Positions 9,624-19,862 of a DNA stretch of 64,000 nucleotides are shown here, piece after piece. The position numbers and the translations under genes are program-made. Below the pieces are notes generated by a model, which was given only the letters and a program-made list of their open reading frames with translations, searched no databases and had not been told where the DNA came from. Positions within the stretch are counted from its first letter, which is position 1; every line of letters begins with the position of its first letter. The stretch is from Legionella jamestowniensis (lineage in GTDB: Bacteria; Pseudomonadota; Gammaproteobacteria; Legionellales; Legionellaceae): contig NZ_LNYG01000008.1 of NCBI RefSeq assembly GCF_001467745.1, positions 180,001 to 244,000 on the forward strand, read 5' to 3'.

Positions 9624-9631
9624 ATTGCACC

Positions 9632-11116
9632 TTAGTGTTGGCTAGTTACCCGCAGAATCTCCGCCAAAGAAGTATCACCTGCTAAAACCCTTTTAAAACC
9701 ATCTTCACGGATGGTAGGGACATTTGGTCGCAAGTAATTATCAATAACTTGTAAATTTTCATTTCGATGAATCATGCCCCGAAGGGTTTCATCCATAGGA
9801 ATTAACTCATAAATCCCTGTTCGACCCCGATATCCTGAATTATTACACAGTTCACATCCTCTAGGTTCACAAACTTTGGACATGTCTGAATCAGGTGAGA
9901 GGCGCATTAATTCGATTTCATCGTCGCGCAAATGATGTGGTTTTTTACAATGTGGACACAATTTACGGACGAGCCGCTGAGCAATTAATCCTACAATACT
10001 TGATGCTAATAAAAAGGATTCTACGCCCATGTCATGCAAGCGAGTGATAGCACCAAGAGCGCTATTAGTATGTAAAGTAGAAAGTACTAAATGTCCTGTT
10101 AGACTTGCCTGGACAGCAATTTCTGCTGTTTCTAAATCACGAATTTCTCCGATCATCACGACGTCTGGATCCTGACGTAAAATAGCTCGTAGCCCTTTGG
10201 CAAAAGTCATTTGCACCTTGGTATTTACTTGCGTTTGACCTACGCCAGGTAAATCATATTCAATAGGGTCTTCAATGGTTAAGATATTACGGCTAACTTC
10301 ATTGAGCTCAGTCAGCATCGCATAAAGGGAGGTTGTTTTACCGGAGCCTGTCGGTCCTGTGACCAAAATAATTCCATGAGGTTCGGCAATCATTTTTCGC
10401 ATGGCCTTTAAGGTGGACTGCGGCATCCCTAAAAGGCTTAAATCTAGTTGGGCTGCTTGCTTATCCAGAATGCGAAGGACGATACGCTCCCCATGGTTAG
10501 AGGGTAGTGTAGAAACACGCACGTCAATATTATGGCCTCCGATGCGCAACGCAATGCGTCCGTCTTGAGGAATGCGCTTTTCCGCAATATCCAATTTTGC
10601 CATTACTTTGACACGAGAAATCACTAAAGGGGCAATTGCCCGTTGAATTTCCAAAACCTCATTTAAAACACCATCAATCCGGTTACGCACAAGAACGCGG
10701 TTTTCATAAGTTTCAATATGTATATCAGAGGCCTTTTGCTTAATGGCTTGTGTAAATAAAGCGTTCAATAGTCGAATAATCGGTGCATCATCTTGGTTGT
10801 CCAGTAAATCTTCACTCACTGGTAATTGGTCGGCAAGTAATGATAAATCCATATCTTCTTCCATGATTTCGGCAGCATCGAAAACCGAGGATTGAGATTG
10901 GTAAATTTGTGCTAAATGCTGTTGGAACTCTGACTCATTGACTTCAGCGAATGTCAGTTCACATTGAAGCAAGCGTTTTACTTCAGCCAAAATAGGCAAT
11001 GAAGGATTCGCAAGATGATAAACAACGATTGCGCCATTGTCTTGCAAGCTTGCAATAACCCTTTGTGTTTTAGCAAAGGCATAAGGAAGGCGTTTTAGTT
11101 TTTCCTGATTTTCCAT
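9632..11116 (-). CDS. lspE: Type II secretion ATPase LspE (GspE)
   Basis: Cytoplasmic hexameric ATPase that powers pseudopilus assembly in the Lsp type II secretion system. Visible features in its 494 aa are the Walker A motif GPTGSGKTTS (about residues 251-260), the Asp box and the Walker B region with GEIRDLETAE (about 318), the His box GHLVLSTLHTNSA, and a tetra-cysteine zinc site formed by CPHCKKPH (about 385) and CELCNNSGYRGR (about 418). It starts 2 bp after the lspD stop, so lspD-lspE is an operon, as in L. pneumophila, where the other lsp genes are scattered. The identity is secure. Confidence 0.95.
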   Translation of the reverse strand: MENQEKLKRLPYAFAKTQRVIASLQDNGAIVVYHLANPSLPILAEVKRLLQCELTFAEVNESEFQQHLAQIYQSQSSVFDAAEIMEEDMDLSLLADQLPVSEDLLDNQDDAPIIRLLNALFTQAIKQKASDIHIETYENRVLVRNRIDGVLNEVLEIQRAIAPLVISRVKVMAKLDIAEKRIPQDGRIALRIGGHNIDVRVSTLPSNHGERIVLRILDKQAAQLDLSLLGMPQSTLKAMRKMIAEPHGIILVTGPTGSGKTTSLYAMLTELNEVSRNILTIEDPIEYDLPGVGQTQVNTKVQMTFAKGLRAILRQDPDVVMIGEIRDLETAEIAVQASLTGHLVLSTLHTNSALGAITRLHDMGVESFLLASSIVGLIAQRLVRKLCPHCKKPHHLRDDEIELMRLSPDSDMSKVCEPRGCELCNNSGYRGRTGIYELIPMDETLRGMIHRNENLQVIDNYLRPNVPTIREDGFKRVLAGDTSLAEILRVTSQH

Positions 11117-11118
11117 AC

Positions 11119-13524
11119 TTATTTGGTCATGAGGATGCGTTGTTTAGGTTGTTGTTTAAGTATAACAGTTTGTTGGGTAGATTGACTAAAAGGCCTCGGC
11201 AATGCTGCTTGGTTCATGGACGGTAGCAAGATATCATTGTTTTCAGGGTTATAAGGCTGTTCCCGTAAAAACTCTAATTGTTCTTGTCGAACATCTTTAT
11301 ATTTGCCACTTGATACAAACAGTGCATCATTACGACTTCTGAGTATGCAAGGCTTGATAAATACCATTAATACGCGCTTTTCACGGCTTTGAATATTATG
11401 CTGAAAAAGACGTCCCACTCCTGGCAAATCACCGATGATAGGAAGGCGGTTGTCATCATTTCCAATGCTATCTTGTGTTAAACCACCCAATACAACAATA
11501 TCCCCGCTCTCTACATGGACAGAGGTAACAATACTTGAGATTTTAAAAACCGGATTATCGGTGTTTAATGTCGAGGAGGGGTCAATCGTATCATTGCCTT
11601 GATCAATTTGTAATTGAATGCCATTACCTTGGGTAATTTGTGGTCTTACATACAAATGCAGCGCCACATTAACACGATCAAAGGTGGTATATGGACTGGC
11701 TACCGTTGTACCGCCTGCATTATTAGGATAGCTTGTTGAAGCGACAGACACTTGTCGGCCTACAAGAATTTTAGCTTGTCGATTATCCAGTACTACCACC
11801 GAAGGCGTAGAAAGGATATTGGCCTTCCGATCGCGTGCCAATGCATAAATTTGAGCTTGAAAATCATCAATTCTGGTTTGTGAATTAATAATGGCAAAAC
11901 CGGGTCTAAAATCAGCAGGATCGCCAGTTTGCCGATCACTTCCCCATTCTATCCCTAAGCTATTCAGATCATTTTCATCTATCTCGGCGACTAAGGCTTC
12001 AATCAGCAATTGGGCGGGTTTAATATCCAATTGACGAATGACTGATTTTAATGTGCGAATCAAACTGACTGGTGCATTCAGAATAATGGAGTTTGTGTTT
12101 GGTTCAGCAATAATTTGTACAGTGGGTTTGGTTGTTCCTTCAGTCTGTGTTGCGGCACCTGTAGTATTAGGCGTTGCAGCCGGATTAGTGGCAGCAGGCG
12201 GTGTTGTTTGTGCAGGCGTTTGATTACCACTGGAGGAGTTGCTTACAAGATTTGAAGCAGGATTGGTACTATCTAATTCAGGACGGGTGATTGTGCCAAT
12301 AGTCGTTCCTACGTTGCCACTAAAATTCGCTTGGGCAATGCCTGCTAAAATGGGGACTAAATCTTCCGCCCTTAGGTAATTTAAATACACAACCTGGGTA
12401 TTACCGTCTGTACCATAAGTGCTTCGGCGATCTAATTTTGCAATCAATAAACGTAATCGAATCCTGTCTGTCCTGCTCCCGCTTAATAATATGGCATTGC
12501 TGCGATCATCGGCAGCAATCATTGTTTGAGCGTGACTGCTAAGACCTGGTTGTGTTTTTATTAAATCCTTTAATGTGCTGGCCACATCCATCGCCAGGGC
12601 ATGTTTTAAAGGAATCATATCAATGCCGTTAGCAGAAGAACTATCAACCTGCCTAATAATCCTTACCAATTGTTTAATATTGCTGGCACGGCCGGATAAA
12701 ATAAGCATATTGGAAGGTGCATAAGCAGAAACACTACTCCATTGCGGCATTAATGGCCGTAAGACAGGGACAAGTTGTTCGGAAGGCACATAATGCACTG
12801 GTACTACGGCTACCATCATTTCATCGCCTTGAGGAGGGCTTTTTAACAAGCTTAATCCATAAGGCGACTGAGTTTTAGCATCAATATTGGGGACGATTTT
12901 AATTACATCCCCACTGGGTATAGCTGCATAACCTGAAATTTGCAGCATGGACAAGAATACTTGATACAGTTCTTTATCAGAAATCGGTGTACTTGAAACG
13001 ATTGATATTTTTCCTTGGACACGTGGGTCAACAATAAAATTTCTACCCGTTACGCGCGAGACCTCCGCTATTACCGCACGGATGTCTGCATTACGTAAGT
13101 TCCACAATTTTTTGGCAGGAGGGTTTATCTCCTCTTCTTCGCCACTGTCATTGACAATAGTAACTGGAGATGCGATTGCTGGAGGTTTATTATTGGTAGC
13201 ACTCGTATTTAATAGCGTTGTTTTACTTTGTGTTTCTTCAATTATTTTTTTTTGCAGTTCTTGAGCCAATTTTAAATCGTGAACAGGTCCGACTTTAACA
13301 ACATAATTATTTGAGTTCGTGGGCTGTTCAATCGCTATGGGTTGTTTTAATGCGGAAGACAATTTAAATTTAAGCTGCAATGCATTGTTTTGATGTGCAA
13401 ACCCTGTCACCTGAAGCATATAAGCCGATTGACCATCAATAGTAATCGACTTGATATGAACTTCTGTTGCACAAGTGACTGTCAAACAAAACAAAATCAG
13501 TATAGCAACTGCAATCTTTCGCAT
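11119..13524 (-). CDS. lspD: Type II secretion secretin LspD (GspD) with N-terminal SPOR domain
   Basis: Outer-membrane secretin through which folded type II substrates exit. The 801-aa protein begins with a signal peptide (MRKIAVAILILFCLTVTCAT). Residues about 35-100 fit a SPOR domain, with the two half-repeats YMLQVTGFAHQNNALQL and NYVVKVGPVHDLKLAQELQ. N0, N1, N2 and N3 domains follow (N0 from about LWNLRNADIRAVIAEVSRVTG). N3 is interrupted by a Ser/Thr/Ala/Pro-rich insert near residues 420-465. The secretin domain ends with VVLGGLTQDS and LPIIGDLPGVGRLFQ. The usual C-terminal S-domain is replaced by a short Gln-rich tail. SPOR domains bind denuded peptidoglycan, which suggests anchoring at septal or polar glycan; that part is inference. 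Confidence 0.93.
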   Translation of the reverse strand: MRKIAVAILILFCLTVTCATEVHIKSITIDGQSAYMLQVTGFAHQNNALQLKFKLSSALKQPIAIEQPTNSNNYVVKVGPVHDLKLAQELQKKIIEETQSKTTLLNTSATNNKPPAIASPVTIVNDSGEEEEINPPAKKLWNLRNADIRAVIAEVSRVTGRNFIVDPRVQGKISIVSSTPISDKELYQVFLSMLQISGYAAIPSGDVIKIVPNIDAKTQSPYGLSLLKSPPQGDEMMVAVVPVHYVPSEQLVPVLRPLMPQWSSVSAYAPSNMLILSGRASNIKQLVRIIRQVDSSSANGIDMIPLKHALAMDVASTLKDLIKTQPGLSSHAQTMIAADDRSNAILLSGSRTDRIRLRLLIAKLDRRSTYGTDGNTQVVYLNYLRAEDLVPILAGIAQANFSGNVGTTIGTITRPELDSTNPASNLVSNSSSGNQTPAQTTPPAATNPAATPNTTGAATQTEGTTKPTVQIIAEPNTNSIILNAPVSLIRTLKSVIRQLDIKPAQLLIEALVAEIDENDLNSLGIEWGSDRQTGDPADFRPGFAIINSQTRIDDFQAQIYALARDRKANILSTPSVVVLDNRQAKILVGRQVSVASTSYPNNAGGTTVASPYTTFDRVNVALHLYVRPQITQGNGIQLQIDQGNDTIDPSSTLNTDNPVFKISSIVTSVHVESGDIVVLGGLTQDSIGNDDNRLPIIGDLPGVGRLFQHNIQSREKRVLMVFIKPCILRSRNDALFVSSGKYKDVRQEQLEFLREQPYNPENNDILLPSMNQAALPRPFSQSTQQTVILKQQPKQRILMTK

Positions 13525-13709
13525 TAAACAACCATAAAATAATTGATAACACCATCATAACTAAATTTGAGAGGATACAATAGGTTTTTAGGAGAATTAG
13601 GGACAATTTTAATTGTGTTAAAGAGAGAATTTAAACTTATATTAGAAGGGGGCTTAAGGTTGAGATACGCACCTGGGTTTCATTTTATTACACCCACGCT
13701 TTTATTTAA

Positions 13710-13786
13710 TGGTGGCTATGGGTGGACTCGAACCACCGACCTCAGCATTATGAGTGCCGCGCTCTAACCGGCTGAGCTACATAGCC
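13710..13786 (-). tRNA. tRNA-Met (CAU), elongator
   Basis: A 77-nt cloverleaf on the minus strand including an encoded CCA. The acceptor is GGCTATG/CATAGCC, the D-arm begins TAGCTCAG, the anticodon loop is CTCATAA (anticodon CAT at 13750-13752) and the T-arm contains GGTTCGAGTCC. The start GGCTA and end TAGCCACCA agree with the elongator tRNA-Met of enterobacteria (GGCTACG...CGTAGCCACCA) rather than with tRNA-Ile2 (GGCCCCT...), which shares the CAU anticodon, or with initiator tRNA (CGCGGG...). It lies 185 bp upstream of lspD on the same strand. Confidence 0.96.
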
Positions 13787-13978
13787 ACAAGAGGCCGTGA
13801 TTTTGTCTCTTTAAGCGTTTGATGTCAATACCAAAAAGTGAATATTTTAACTTCTTTTAGATTACTCTACAAAAAATGTTCCATAAAAAATGTCATCCTA
13901 TGGTTGAACTTTCGTTTGCAGAAGATCCTTCATGCGGCTTTACACCGCATTCAGGAGAGATAAGTGAAGGTAAATTGA

Positions 13979-15352
13979 CTAAACGATAAGCAAATAAAGA
14001 GCACCAGGACCACGAAGAACCTGTACTAACAATTGCTTGTTTTGTTGCTGAGCAATCGTTTGTAGCGCCCTTACACTAGGTGTAGTTTGTTTATTTGCAG
14101 AAATAATGATGTCTCCGGGTCTTAATCCTGCTCGCCAGCCAGCACTGTTCTCAGCGGCACCAGAAACTTGAACACCTACGATGTGACCATGCAACGGAGA
14201 ATCTTGTTCGAAGTTTTTCAAAGCAAGTCCATACAAGAAAGGATTGCTGGCTTGTAAATGCTGCTCGTGCTTTTTAACGTCAGTAACAACGGCGCTTAAG
14301 CTCATTTCTTTTCCATCACGCTGGATAGTAAGCTTTGCTTCACTACCAACACGTAATAAGCCAATGGTTGCTTTGACCTGAGTCGCCTGAGTTATCTTGG
14401 TATCATTAATTCTTGTAATGATATCACCAGGCTTAAGGCCTGCTTTTTCAGCAGGGGAGTCCTGATTGACCTGGGCAATAACTGCACCTTGAAAATCTTC
14501 GGGATAGCCCATAGCTTGAGCTAACTCAGGAGTAAGATGTTGCACAAAAATTCCCATTAACCCACGATGGATGGTACCAAATTTAATCAATTGCTGAGCA
14601 ACGTCTTTGGCCATATTGATAGGAATGGCAAATCCGATGCCCACGTTACCACCATAGGGTGAGATAATGGCTGTGTTAATGCCAATTAATTCACCTTTGC
14701 TGTTTACCAGCGCGCCCCCTGAATTCCCTGGATTAATGGCCGCATCCGTTTGAATAAAGTTCTCTAAACCTTCGATATTTAAATCACTGCGTTTGGTTGC
14801 ACTAATAATTCCAAAAGTAGCTGTTTGACTATTACCAAAGCTATTCAGTCCAAAGGGATTTCCAATGGCGACTACAAAATCACCTACTTCTGCGTTGTCA
14901 GAATTGCCTATGGGTAAGCTTTTGAGGTTTTTCGCATCAATTTTAAGCACGGCAATATCAGTATCACTGTCACCTCCAATTAACTTGGCTTTTAATCGAC
15001 GTCCGTCATTTAAAGTAACAGTAATTAAAGATGCATTACGAATCACATGGTCATTGGTAATGATAACGCCACTTTGCGGGTCAACAATCACACCAGAACC
15101 AATGCTTTGAAATTTTCTTGGTTTTTCAGGAAGTTGTTGGGGGGTAGGCGTTTCCTGGTTGTCTTCATTGTCTTCAGACGTAGGGGGCATACTCGGCAGA
15201 TAACCTTGTACAGCAACGTTCACAATAGCTGGCATAGCATTTTTTAAGACAGGAGCCCAGGTAGCCAACGGTTTTGCTTCTTCTGCCAATACGTTAAAAG
15301 AAAGAAGGGTAAGCAATATTGTTGTAATCGCTAAACGAATTTTATTAGTCAT
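13979..15352 (-). CDS. degQ: Periplasmic serine protease DegQ/HtrA
   Basis: HtrA-family protease and chaperone for periplasmic protein quality control. From ATG 15352 it has 457 aa and a signal peptide (MTNKIRLAITTILLTLLSFNVLA). The trypsin-like domain shows the triad His102 (TNDHVIRN), Asp132 (DTDIAVLKID) and Ser211 (NPGNSGGALVN). Two PDZ domains follow, the first starting around GLMGIFVQHLTPE and the second ending in ALYLLIV. The short LA loop (about 30 residues) and the YLLI-type end favour DegQ over DegP. The frame is open to 15451, but that would prepend 33 residues before the signal peptide and overlap pgeF, so 15352 is chosen, one base after the pgeF stop. From memory the L. fallonii DegQ structure is known. 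Confidence 0.93.
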   Translation of the reverse strand: MTNKIRLAITTILLTLLSFNVLAEEAKPLATWAPVLKNAMPAIVNVAVQGYLPSMPPTSEDNEDNQETPTPQQLPEKPRKFQSIGSGVIVDPQSGVIITNDHVIRNASLITVTLNDGRRLKAKLIGGDSDTDIAVLKIDAKNLKSLPIGNSDNAEVGDFVVAIGNPFGLNSFGNSQTATFGIISATKRSDLNIEGLENFIQTDAAINPGNSGGALVNSKGELIGINTAIISPYGGNVGIGFAIPINMAKDVAQQLIKFGTIHRGLMGIFVQHLTPELAQAMGYPEDFQGAVIAQVNQDSPAEKAGLKPGDIITRINDTKITQATQVKATIGLLRVGSEAKLTIQRDGKEMSLSAVVTDVKKHEQHLQASNPFLYGLALKNFEQDSPLHGHIVGVQVSGAAENSAGWRAGLRPGDIIISANKQTTPSVRALQTIAQQQNKQLLVQVLRGPGALYLLIV

Positions 15353-15353
15353 A

Positions 15354-16133
15354 TCATTTATTCCGATTTGTTTTATTAAACCAAATAAGCGTAGCCATTC
15401 TACCTGTTTGTGACTCTCTGCGATAGGAATAAAAGTCATTTTTTTGCTCAAATGTGCATAATTCTGACTGATAAACGGCCAAAACGCCCGAATTGTTTAA
15501 TACTTGTTCTGCAAGCTTGGGTAAATTGGCATGCCATTTACTACCTTGGGGTCGAAAGTATTGTAAAGAATCAGGATAGTGATGTTGGAAGATTTGTAAC
15601 ACCTCATGGCCTACTTCAAAACAGGATTGACAGATAGCTGGACCAATCCAAGCCATTAACCTTGAAGGGGAACTTTGCATTTTGTGAATCGTATTTTCAA
15701 TGACTCCATTGACTAATCCACGCCATCCTGCATGCACCGCTGCAACTTCATCTCCTTCCAGGTTACAGAGTAAAATGGGTAGGCAATCTGCGGTTAGAAT
15801 AGCCAGTGGCTGGGAGGGTAATCGTGTAATTGCTGCATCTGCCTTTCGATTAGACTCTTCTTCGACATGGACACAAAAATTACTATGAGTTTGTTCAAGC
15901 CAGGCTGGTTCAAGAGTAAGGTTGCAATCGTTTATTAGTTGTTGACGATTTAAAATGACATCATCGCTATTGTCACCAACATGTAGCGCCAAATTGTTTT
16001 GATGAAAGGGAGGCTTACTAAATCCACGGTCCCTCAAAGTAGTGAAGGCATTTACATTGCCTGGCGCGGGCCAATTAGCATAAATTTTATTCAAAATGAG
16101 TGTCCAATGCTTGTAAAAGGAATTGAAAATCAT
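15354..16133 (-). CDS. pgeF: Multicopper-oxidase/laccase-domain purine nucleoside phosphorylase (YfiH family)
   Basis: A YfiH/PgeF-family zinc enzyme; members phosphorolyse adenosine and inosine, and the E. coli member also edits peptidoglycan precursors. Key motifs are NNLALHVGDN, WLEQTHS, ILTADCLPILL (Cys ligand), VAAVHAGWRGL (His) and WIGPAICQSCFEVG. The family usually begins a few residues before ANWPAPGNVNAFTT. There is no obvious start there except TTG 16094; ATG 16133 and TTG 16151 would overlap the end of rluD (47 or 65 bp). I give ATG 16133 but the start is uncertain. It sits between rluD and degQ in a tight minus-strand cluster. Confidence 0.88.
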   Translation of the reverse strand: MIFNSFYKHWTLILNKIYANWPAPGNVNAFTTLRDRGFSKPPFHQNNLALHVGDNSDDVILNRQQLINDCNLTLEPAWLEQTHSNFCVHVEEESNRKADAAITRLPSQPLAILTADCLPILLCNLEGDEVAAVHAGWRGLVNGVIENTIHKMQSSPSRLMAWIGPAICQSCFEVGHEVLQIFQHHYPDSLQYFRPQGSKWHANLPKLAEQVLNNSGVLAVYQSELCTFEQKNDFYSYRRESQTGRMATLIWFNKTNRNK

Positions 16134-17046
16134 CCGGTAAAGGCGCTTCAAATGTCAATTCTTCCTTCGTTTCAGGATGAATAAACGATAGACGGGCGGC
16201 ATGCAAGGCTTGTCGTTGGAATTGTCTAAATTTTTCCCTTAAGTCCTCAGTGGCTTGAGCGGGAAAACGCATCCTCCCGCCATAAAGGGGATCACCAACT
16301 ACAGGATGATTAATATAAGCCATATGTACACGGATTTGATGGGTGCGACCTGTTAGAAGCTCTACATCAAGAAGGGTATAATCCTGATATTGCTTTCGAA
16401 TGGAATAGAGAGTAATTGCTTCACGTCCTTGTGCGCAAACCGCCATTTTTAGGCGATTTTTAGGATGCCGGCCATAAAACGTATGAATTTCCCCTCCAGA
16501 AATCAAATGACCTTGTACTAAGGTAATATAGCAGCGATGGATTTCACGGGCCTGCATTTGCCGAATAAGACTAGTATGCGTACTTAAGGTTTTGGCAACA
16601 ACCAATAGTCCTGTCGTCTCTTTGTCTAAACGATGAATTATACCTGCACGAGGCAAATTTGCCAGCTGGGGGGCATGATGGAGAAGTGCATTAACCAGTG
16701 TATGTTCGCGATTGCCAGCGCCAGGATGAACCACCAAACCCGCAGGTTTGTTAAGTACTAACAGGTGTTCATCTTCATGTACTATAGCGAGGGGGATATC
16801 TTCAGGTATGGAAACAACTTGTTGAACATGCGTAGAAAAATCAACCTGCATCACTATTTCGTCACCATCCATGACTTTCTCTTTCGGCTTGCAGGTTCGT
16901 CGATTCAAGGTAATGGCGCCTTGTTTTAACCAACTACTCAACTGGGAGCGAGAGTAATCGGGAAACAGCTGCGCCAACACGACATCAATTCGTTGTCCGT
17001 GAAATTCACGAGGAACAACAATATGTTGAGCAAGGATTTCACTCAT
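16087..17046 (-). CDS. rluD: 23S rRNA pseudouridine synthase RluD
   Basis: Makes pseudouridines in helix 69 of 23S rRNA (positions 1911, 1915 and 1917 in E. coli). The 319-aa protein has an N-terminal S4 domain ([23 protein letters not shown]) and the RluA-family catalytic motif [19 protein letters not shown], whose Asp is the nucleophile, followed by [25 protein letters not shown] (quoted here in part for its RTHQIR core). It overlaps the end of miaB by 4 bp (ATGA type), so it is translated from the same mRNA. The order rluD-pgeF is common in Gammaproteobacteria. Confidence 0.94.
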   Translation of the reverse strand: MSEILAQHIVVPREFHGQRIDVVLAQLFPDYSRSQLSSWLKQGAITLNRRTCKPKEKVMDGDEIVMQVDFSTHVQQVVSIPEDIPLAIVHEDEHLLVLNKPAGLVVHPGAGNREHTLVNALLHHAPQLANLPRAGIIHRLDKETTGLLVVAKTLSTHTSLIRQMQAREIHRCYITLVQGHLISGGEIHTFYGRHPKNRLKMAVCAQGREAITLYSIRKQYQDYTLLDVELLTGRTHQIRVHMAYINHPVVGDPLYGGRMRFPAQATEDLREKFRQFQRQALHAARLSFIHPETKEELTFEAPLPDDFQFLLQALDTHFE

Positions 17047-18389
17047 GCAGAAACCAATTCATCTGCTTGAGTTATTCTACCCCGTAACGAATTGGGCAGT
17101 GCTTCGCTAATATGGACATTAATAAATTGACCAATTAACGTAGCTGGGCCATCAAAGTTTACGACGCGATTGCATTCGGTTCGACCAGCTAATTGCTGTG
17201 TATTCTTTTTGGAATTGCCAGTTACCAAAATACGTTGAATACTGCCTACCATTGATTGACTATAATTGGAGGCTTGCATGAGCAAACGATTTTGCAGTAT
17301 TTGCAGACGTTGTTTTTTTACTTCCATTGGCGTTTCATCAGCCAGATTGGCCGCTGGTGTTCCTGGGCGAGGGCTGTAAATAAAACTAAAAGAAGTATCA
17401 AATCCTATGTCGTGGACTAAATCCATTGTTGCTTTGAAATCGTCATCCGTTTCGCCAGGAAAACCCACAATAATATCAGTTGATAAGCGAATATCAGGGC
17501 GGACTTTACGAAGCTTACGAATTTTGGATTTAAATTCCATGGCAGTGTAACCGCGTTTCATCATGCTAAGAATCTTGTCTGAGCCACTTTGAACAGGAAG
17601 ATGTAAATGATTGGCAAGTTCCGGCACTTCCGCATAAGCATTAATTAAATTATCCGAAAAAGCTAGCGGATGAGAAGTGGTAAAACGAATTCGGCCAATG
17701 CCATCAATTGCGGCAAGATAATGGATTAATAACGCTAAATCAGCAGTATCTCCATTTTCCATACGTCCGCGGTAATCATTAACATTTTGCCCTAAAAGAT
17801 TTATCTCCCGTACCCCCTGTGCTGCCAGCTGAAAGCACTCAGCAAGAACATCATCGAAGGGCCTGCTAATTTCTTCACCTCGCGTATAAGGGACAACACA
17901 GTAACTACAATATTTGCTGCAGCCCTCCATGATAGACACAAAAGCGACAGGACCCTCTGCACGAGGGGCAGGGAGGTGGTCAAATTTCTCAATTTCCGGG
18001 AAGCTGATGTCTACCACGGCTTTTTTAGTGTTTAAGCGCTCATTTAACAGTGTCGGTAAGCGATGCAAGGTTTGTGGGCCAAAGACTAAGTCAACAAAAG
18101 GGGCTCGTTTAATAATGTCAGCCCCTTCCTGGCTGGCGACACAACCACCTACGCCTATAACAACATGAGGGTTTTTTTGCTTATACTCACGCCACTGTCC
18201 CAATTGTGAAAAAACTTTTTCCTGCGCCTTTTCACGGATAGAACAGGTATTTAATAAAATAACGTCGGCTTCTTCGACATTATCTGTTTTTTCTAGGCCG
18301 TGAGAATGAAAAAGTACCTCTGCCATTTTTGATGAATCATATTCATTCATCTGGCAACCATTCGTTTTAATATAAAGTTTTTTTGTCAT
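17043..18389 (-). CDS. miaB: tRNA-2-methylthio-N6-dimethylallyladenosine synthase MiaB
   Basis: Radical SAM methylthiotransferase acting on position 37 of tRNAs that read UNN codons. The 448-aa protein shows the three domains of the family. The N-terminal UPF0004 domain has [25 protein letters not shown] and [10 protein letters not shown], with the three Cys of the auxiliary cluster. The radical SAM domain has [15 protein letters not shown] (CxxxCxxC). A C-terminal TRAM domain ends near the RGRITQA segment. It is the first gene of the minus-strand run miaB-rluD-pgeF-degQ. Length and motifs are normal. Confidence 0.96.
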   Translation of the reverse strand: MTKKLYIKTNGCQMNEYDSSKMAEVLFHSHGLEKTDNVEEADVILLNTCSIREKAQEKVFSQLGQWREYKQKNPHVVIGVGGCVASQEGADIIKRAPFVDLVFGPQTLHRLPTLLNERLNTKKAVVDISFPEIEKFDHLPAPRAEGPVAFVSIMEGCSKYCSYCVVPYTRGEEISRPFDDVLAECFQLAAQGVREINLLGQNVNDYRGRMENGDTADLALLIHYLAAIDGIGRIRFTTSHPLAFSDNLINAYAEVPELANHLHLPVQSGSDKILSMMKRGYTAMEFKSKIRKLRKVRPDIRLSTDIIVGFPGETDDDFKATMDLVHDIGFDTSFSFIYSPRPGTPAANLADETPMEVKKQRLQILQNRLLMQASNYSQSMVGSIQRILVTGNSKKNTQQLAGRTECNRVVNFDGPATLIGQFINVHISEALPNSLRGRITQADELVSA

Positions 18390-18403
18390 ATTTAAATCTA
18401 CTT

Positions 18404-19708
18404 TTAACTCTTGAGCGATTCATTTATTTGCCATACAGACTGACAATAAGTTTCTTTAACCCGGGGCAAAATTAATAATGAAATAAAAATGCCAACAGGT
18501 AGTAAAGCTAATGCCACATGATAAGCTTCCAAAGGATAAACACGAACTTTATCGATTACTTTCCCTTGCCACATCCTGTCAAGAATAAAGCCTATCGCAG
18601 GTTGAGCCAAGGCGATTCCAACCATGTTCATCATATTCATAAAACTTAATCCGGTTGCTACATAGCGCTTACTACATAGCTCCTTTGCTACTGCAAACGC
18701 AGGAAGAAAGCCTGCAGAAAAAATACCAAAGCTAAATAATAAAAGTTGCATTACCCAACCCGCTTCAATATTAACATAAATAAACAGTAAACTTGTTATT
18801 AATGCTCCAATAGAGCCAATATACATAGGAGGCTTTCTTCGCCCTATACGGTTCGAAAATAACCCCCATAAAGGACTTGCTATTGCCCAGCCCACAAAAA
18901 CAAGAGAAATATAGTTGGCCGCAGTTGCTTTTGCGAGGTTCATTTTAAACATTAAAAACGGTACACCCCACAAGCCACAGAATACGGGAGTTGCCATATA
19001 CATCAATCCACCATAAATAGCGACCAACCATAGTTGGCGATTTTTTACAATGGTTAGAAAACTGGGAAGCAAGGGTTCTTCTTCAATAGAGTGATTTTGA
19101 TTTTTTTTATGCGGTGAATCCTTAACTACCAATAAAATTAGGACAGCTAGAACTAAGCCAACAGTCCCCATAATAATCATGCTTTCACGCCATCCGTAGT
19201 TATCGACCAGAAGCGCTAAAGGGGCTTCACCACCGATGGCTCCAAGCATTCCAATGGTGACCATCATTCCGGTTAGCAAGGCAAAGCGTTGTGCGGGAAA
19301 CCAATTGGCAGCCAGCTTCATTGCACCTACTGCTGCAAAGGCAGAACCAAAACCAATCATAAGACGGGCTGTACAGGCCATAAAAAAATTACTGGTTAAT
19401 CCAAAGGCAATAGTGCTAATCGCGCAAATAGCAGTCGCTATAGTTAACAAGCGTTGAGGACCAAAATGGTCCATTAAAACCCCGCCAGGTAGTTGCATGG
19501 CTGCATAGGAATAAAAATAAATACCCGATAAAATCCCCAAAGTTTGACTCGTCACGGCAAAATCGCGCATTAATTCATTGCTCATGACACTGGGGGATAC
19601 TTGCAGCAAACACTCATAGAAATAAAACAGGCAACCCAAGCCCCACACTACCCAAGGTAATACAGTTTTTAAGGGGGAATGAGAGGGTAATGTGCTGCTG
19701 TAATCCAT
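18404..19708 (-). CDS. MFS transporter
   Basis: A major facilitator superfamily permease of about 434 aa with 12 hydrophobic segments. It shows the MFS loop 2-3 motif as [15 protein letters not shown] and the repeat-like [12 protein letters not shown] between helices 8 and 9. The family is close in style to sugar-phosphate/organic-anion permeases and to the many Legionella MFS paralogues; the substrate cannot be read from sequence. The frame extends to 19771, but ATG 19708 follows AGGAG and directly precedes the first plausible cytoplasmic tail, so it is preferred. It starts 14 bp upstream of miaB on the same strand side and is divergent from the MerR-type gene at 19863. Confidence 0.85.
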   Translation of the reverse strand: MDYSSTLPSHSPLKTVLPWVVWGLGCLFYFYECLLQVSPSVMSNELMRDFAVTSQTLGILSGIYFYSYAAMQLPGGVLMDHFGPQRLLTIATAICAISTIAFGLTSNFFMACTARLMIGFGSAFAAVGAMKLAANWFPAQRFALLTGMMVTIGMLGAIGGEAPLALLVDNYGWRESMIIMGTVGLVLAVLILLVVKDSPHKKNQNHSIEEEPLLPSFLTIVKNRQLWLVAIYGGLMYMATPVFCGLWGVPFLMFKMNLAKATAANYISLVFVGWAIASPLWGLFSNRIGRRKPPMYIGSIGALITSLLFIYVNIEAGWVMQLLLFSFGIFSAGFLPAFAVAKELCSKRYVATGLSFMNMMNMVGIALAQPAIGFILDRMWQGKVIDKVRVYPLEAYHVALALLPVGIFISLLILPRVKETYCQSVWQINESLKS

Positions 19709-19862
19709 CGACTTTTTTACTCCTGTCCACGTTGTTGAACTATAATTATTACAACTCAATGAGTCATACAATAGGCAAAATTGAAAATATTATCACCCTG
19801 ACTACTAATTGTCTATTCTGTATTCAGGAATGGTGGATTTTGGATTATAAGGAATAAATAAA

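Noticed and set aside
13567..13767. 66-aa plus-strand ORF ending in GGYGWTRTTDLSIMSAAL
   Set aside because: Its C-terminal part is the antisense of the tRNA-Met gene, a frequent artefact.
13710..13786. tRNA as tRNA-Ile2 (CAU with lysidine)
   Set aside because: The acceptor stem GGCTATG and the CCATAGCC end fit elongator tRNA-Met; tRNA-Ile2 has a GGCCCC-type acceptor.
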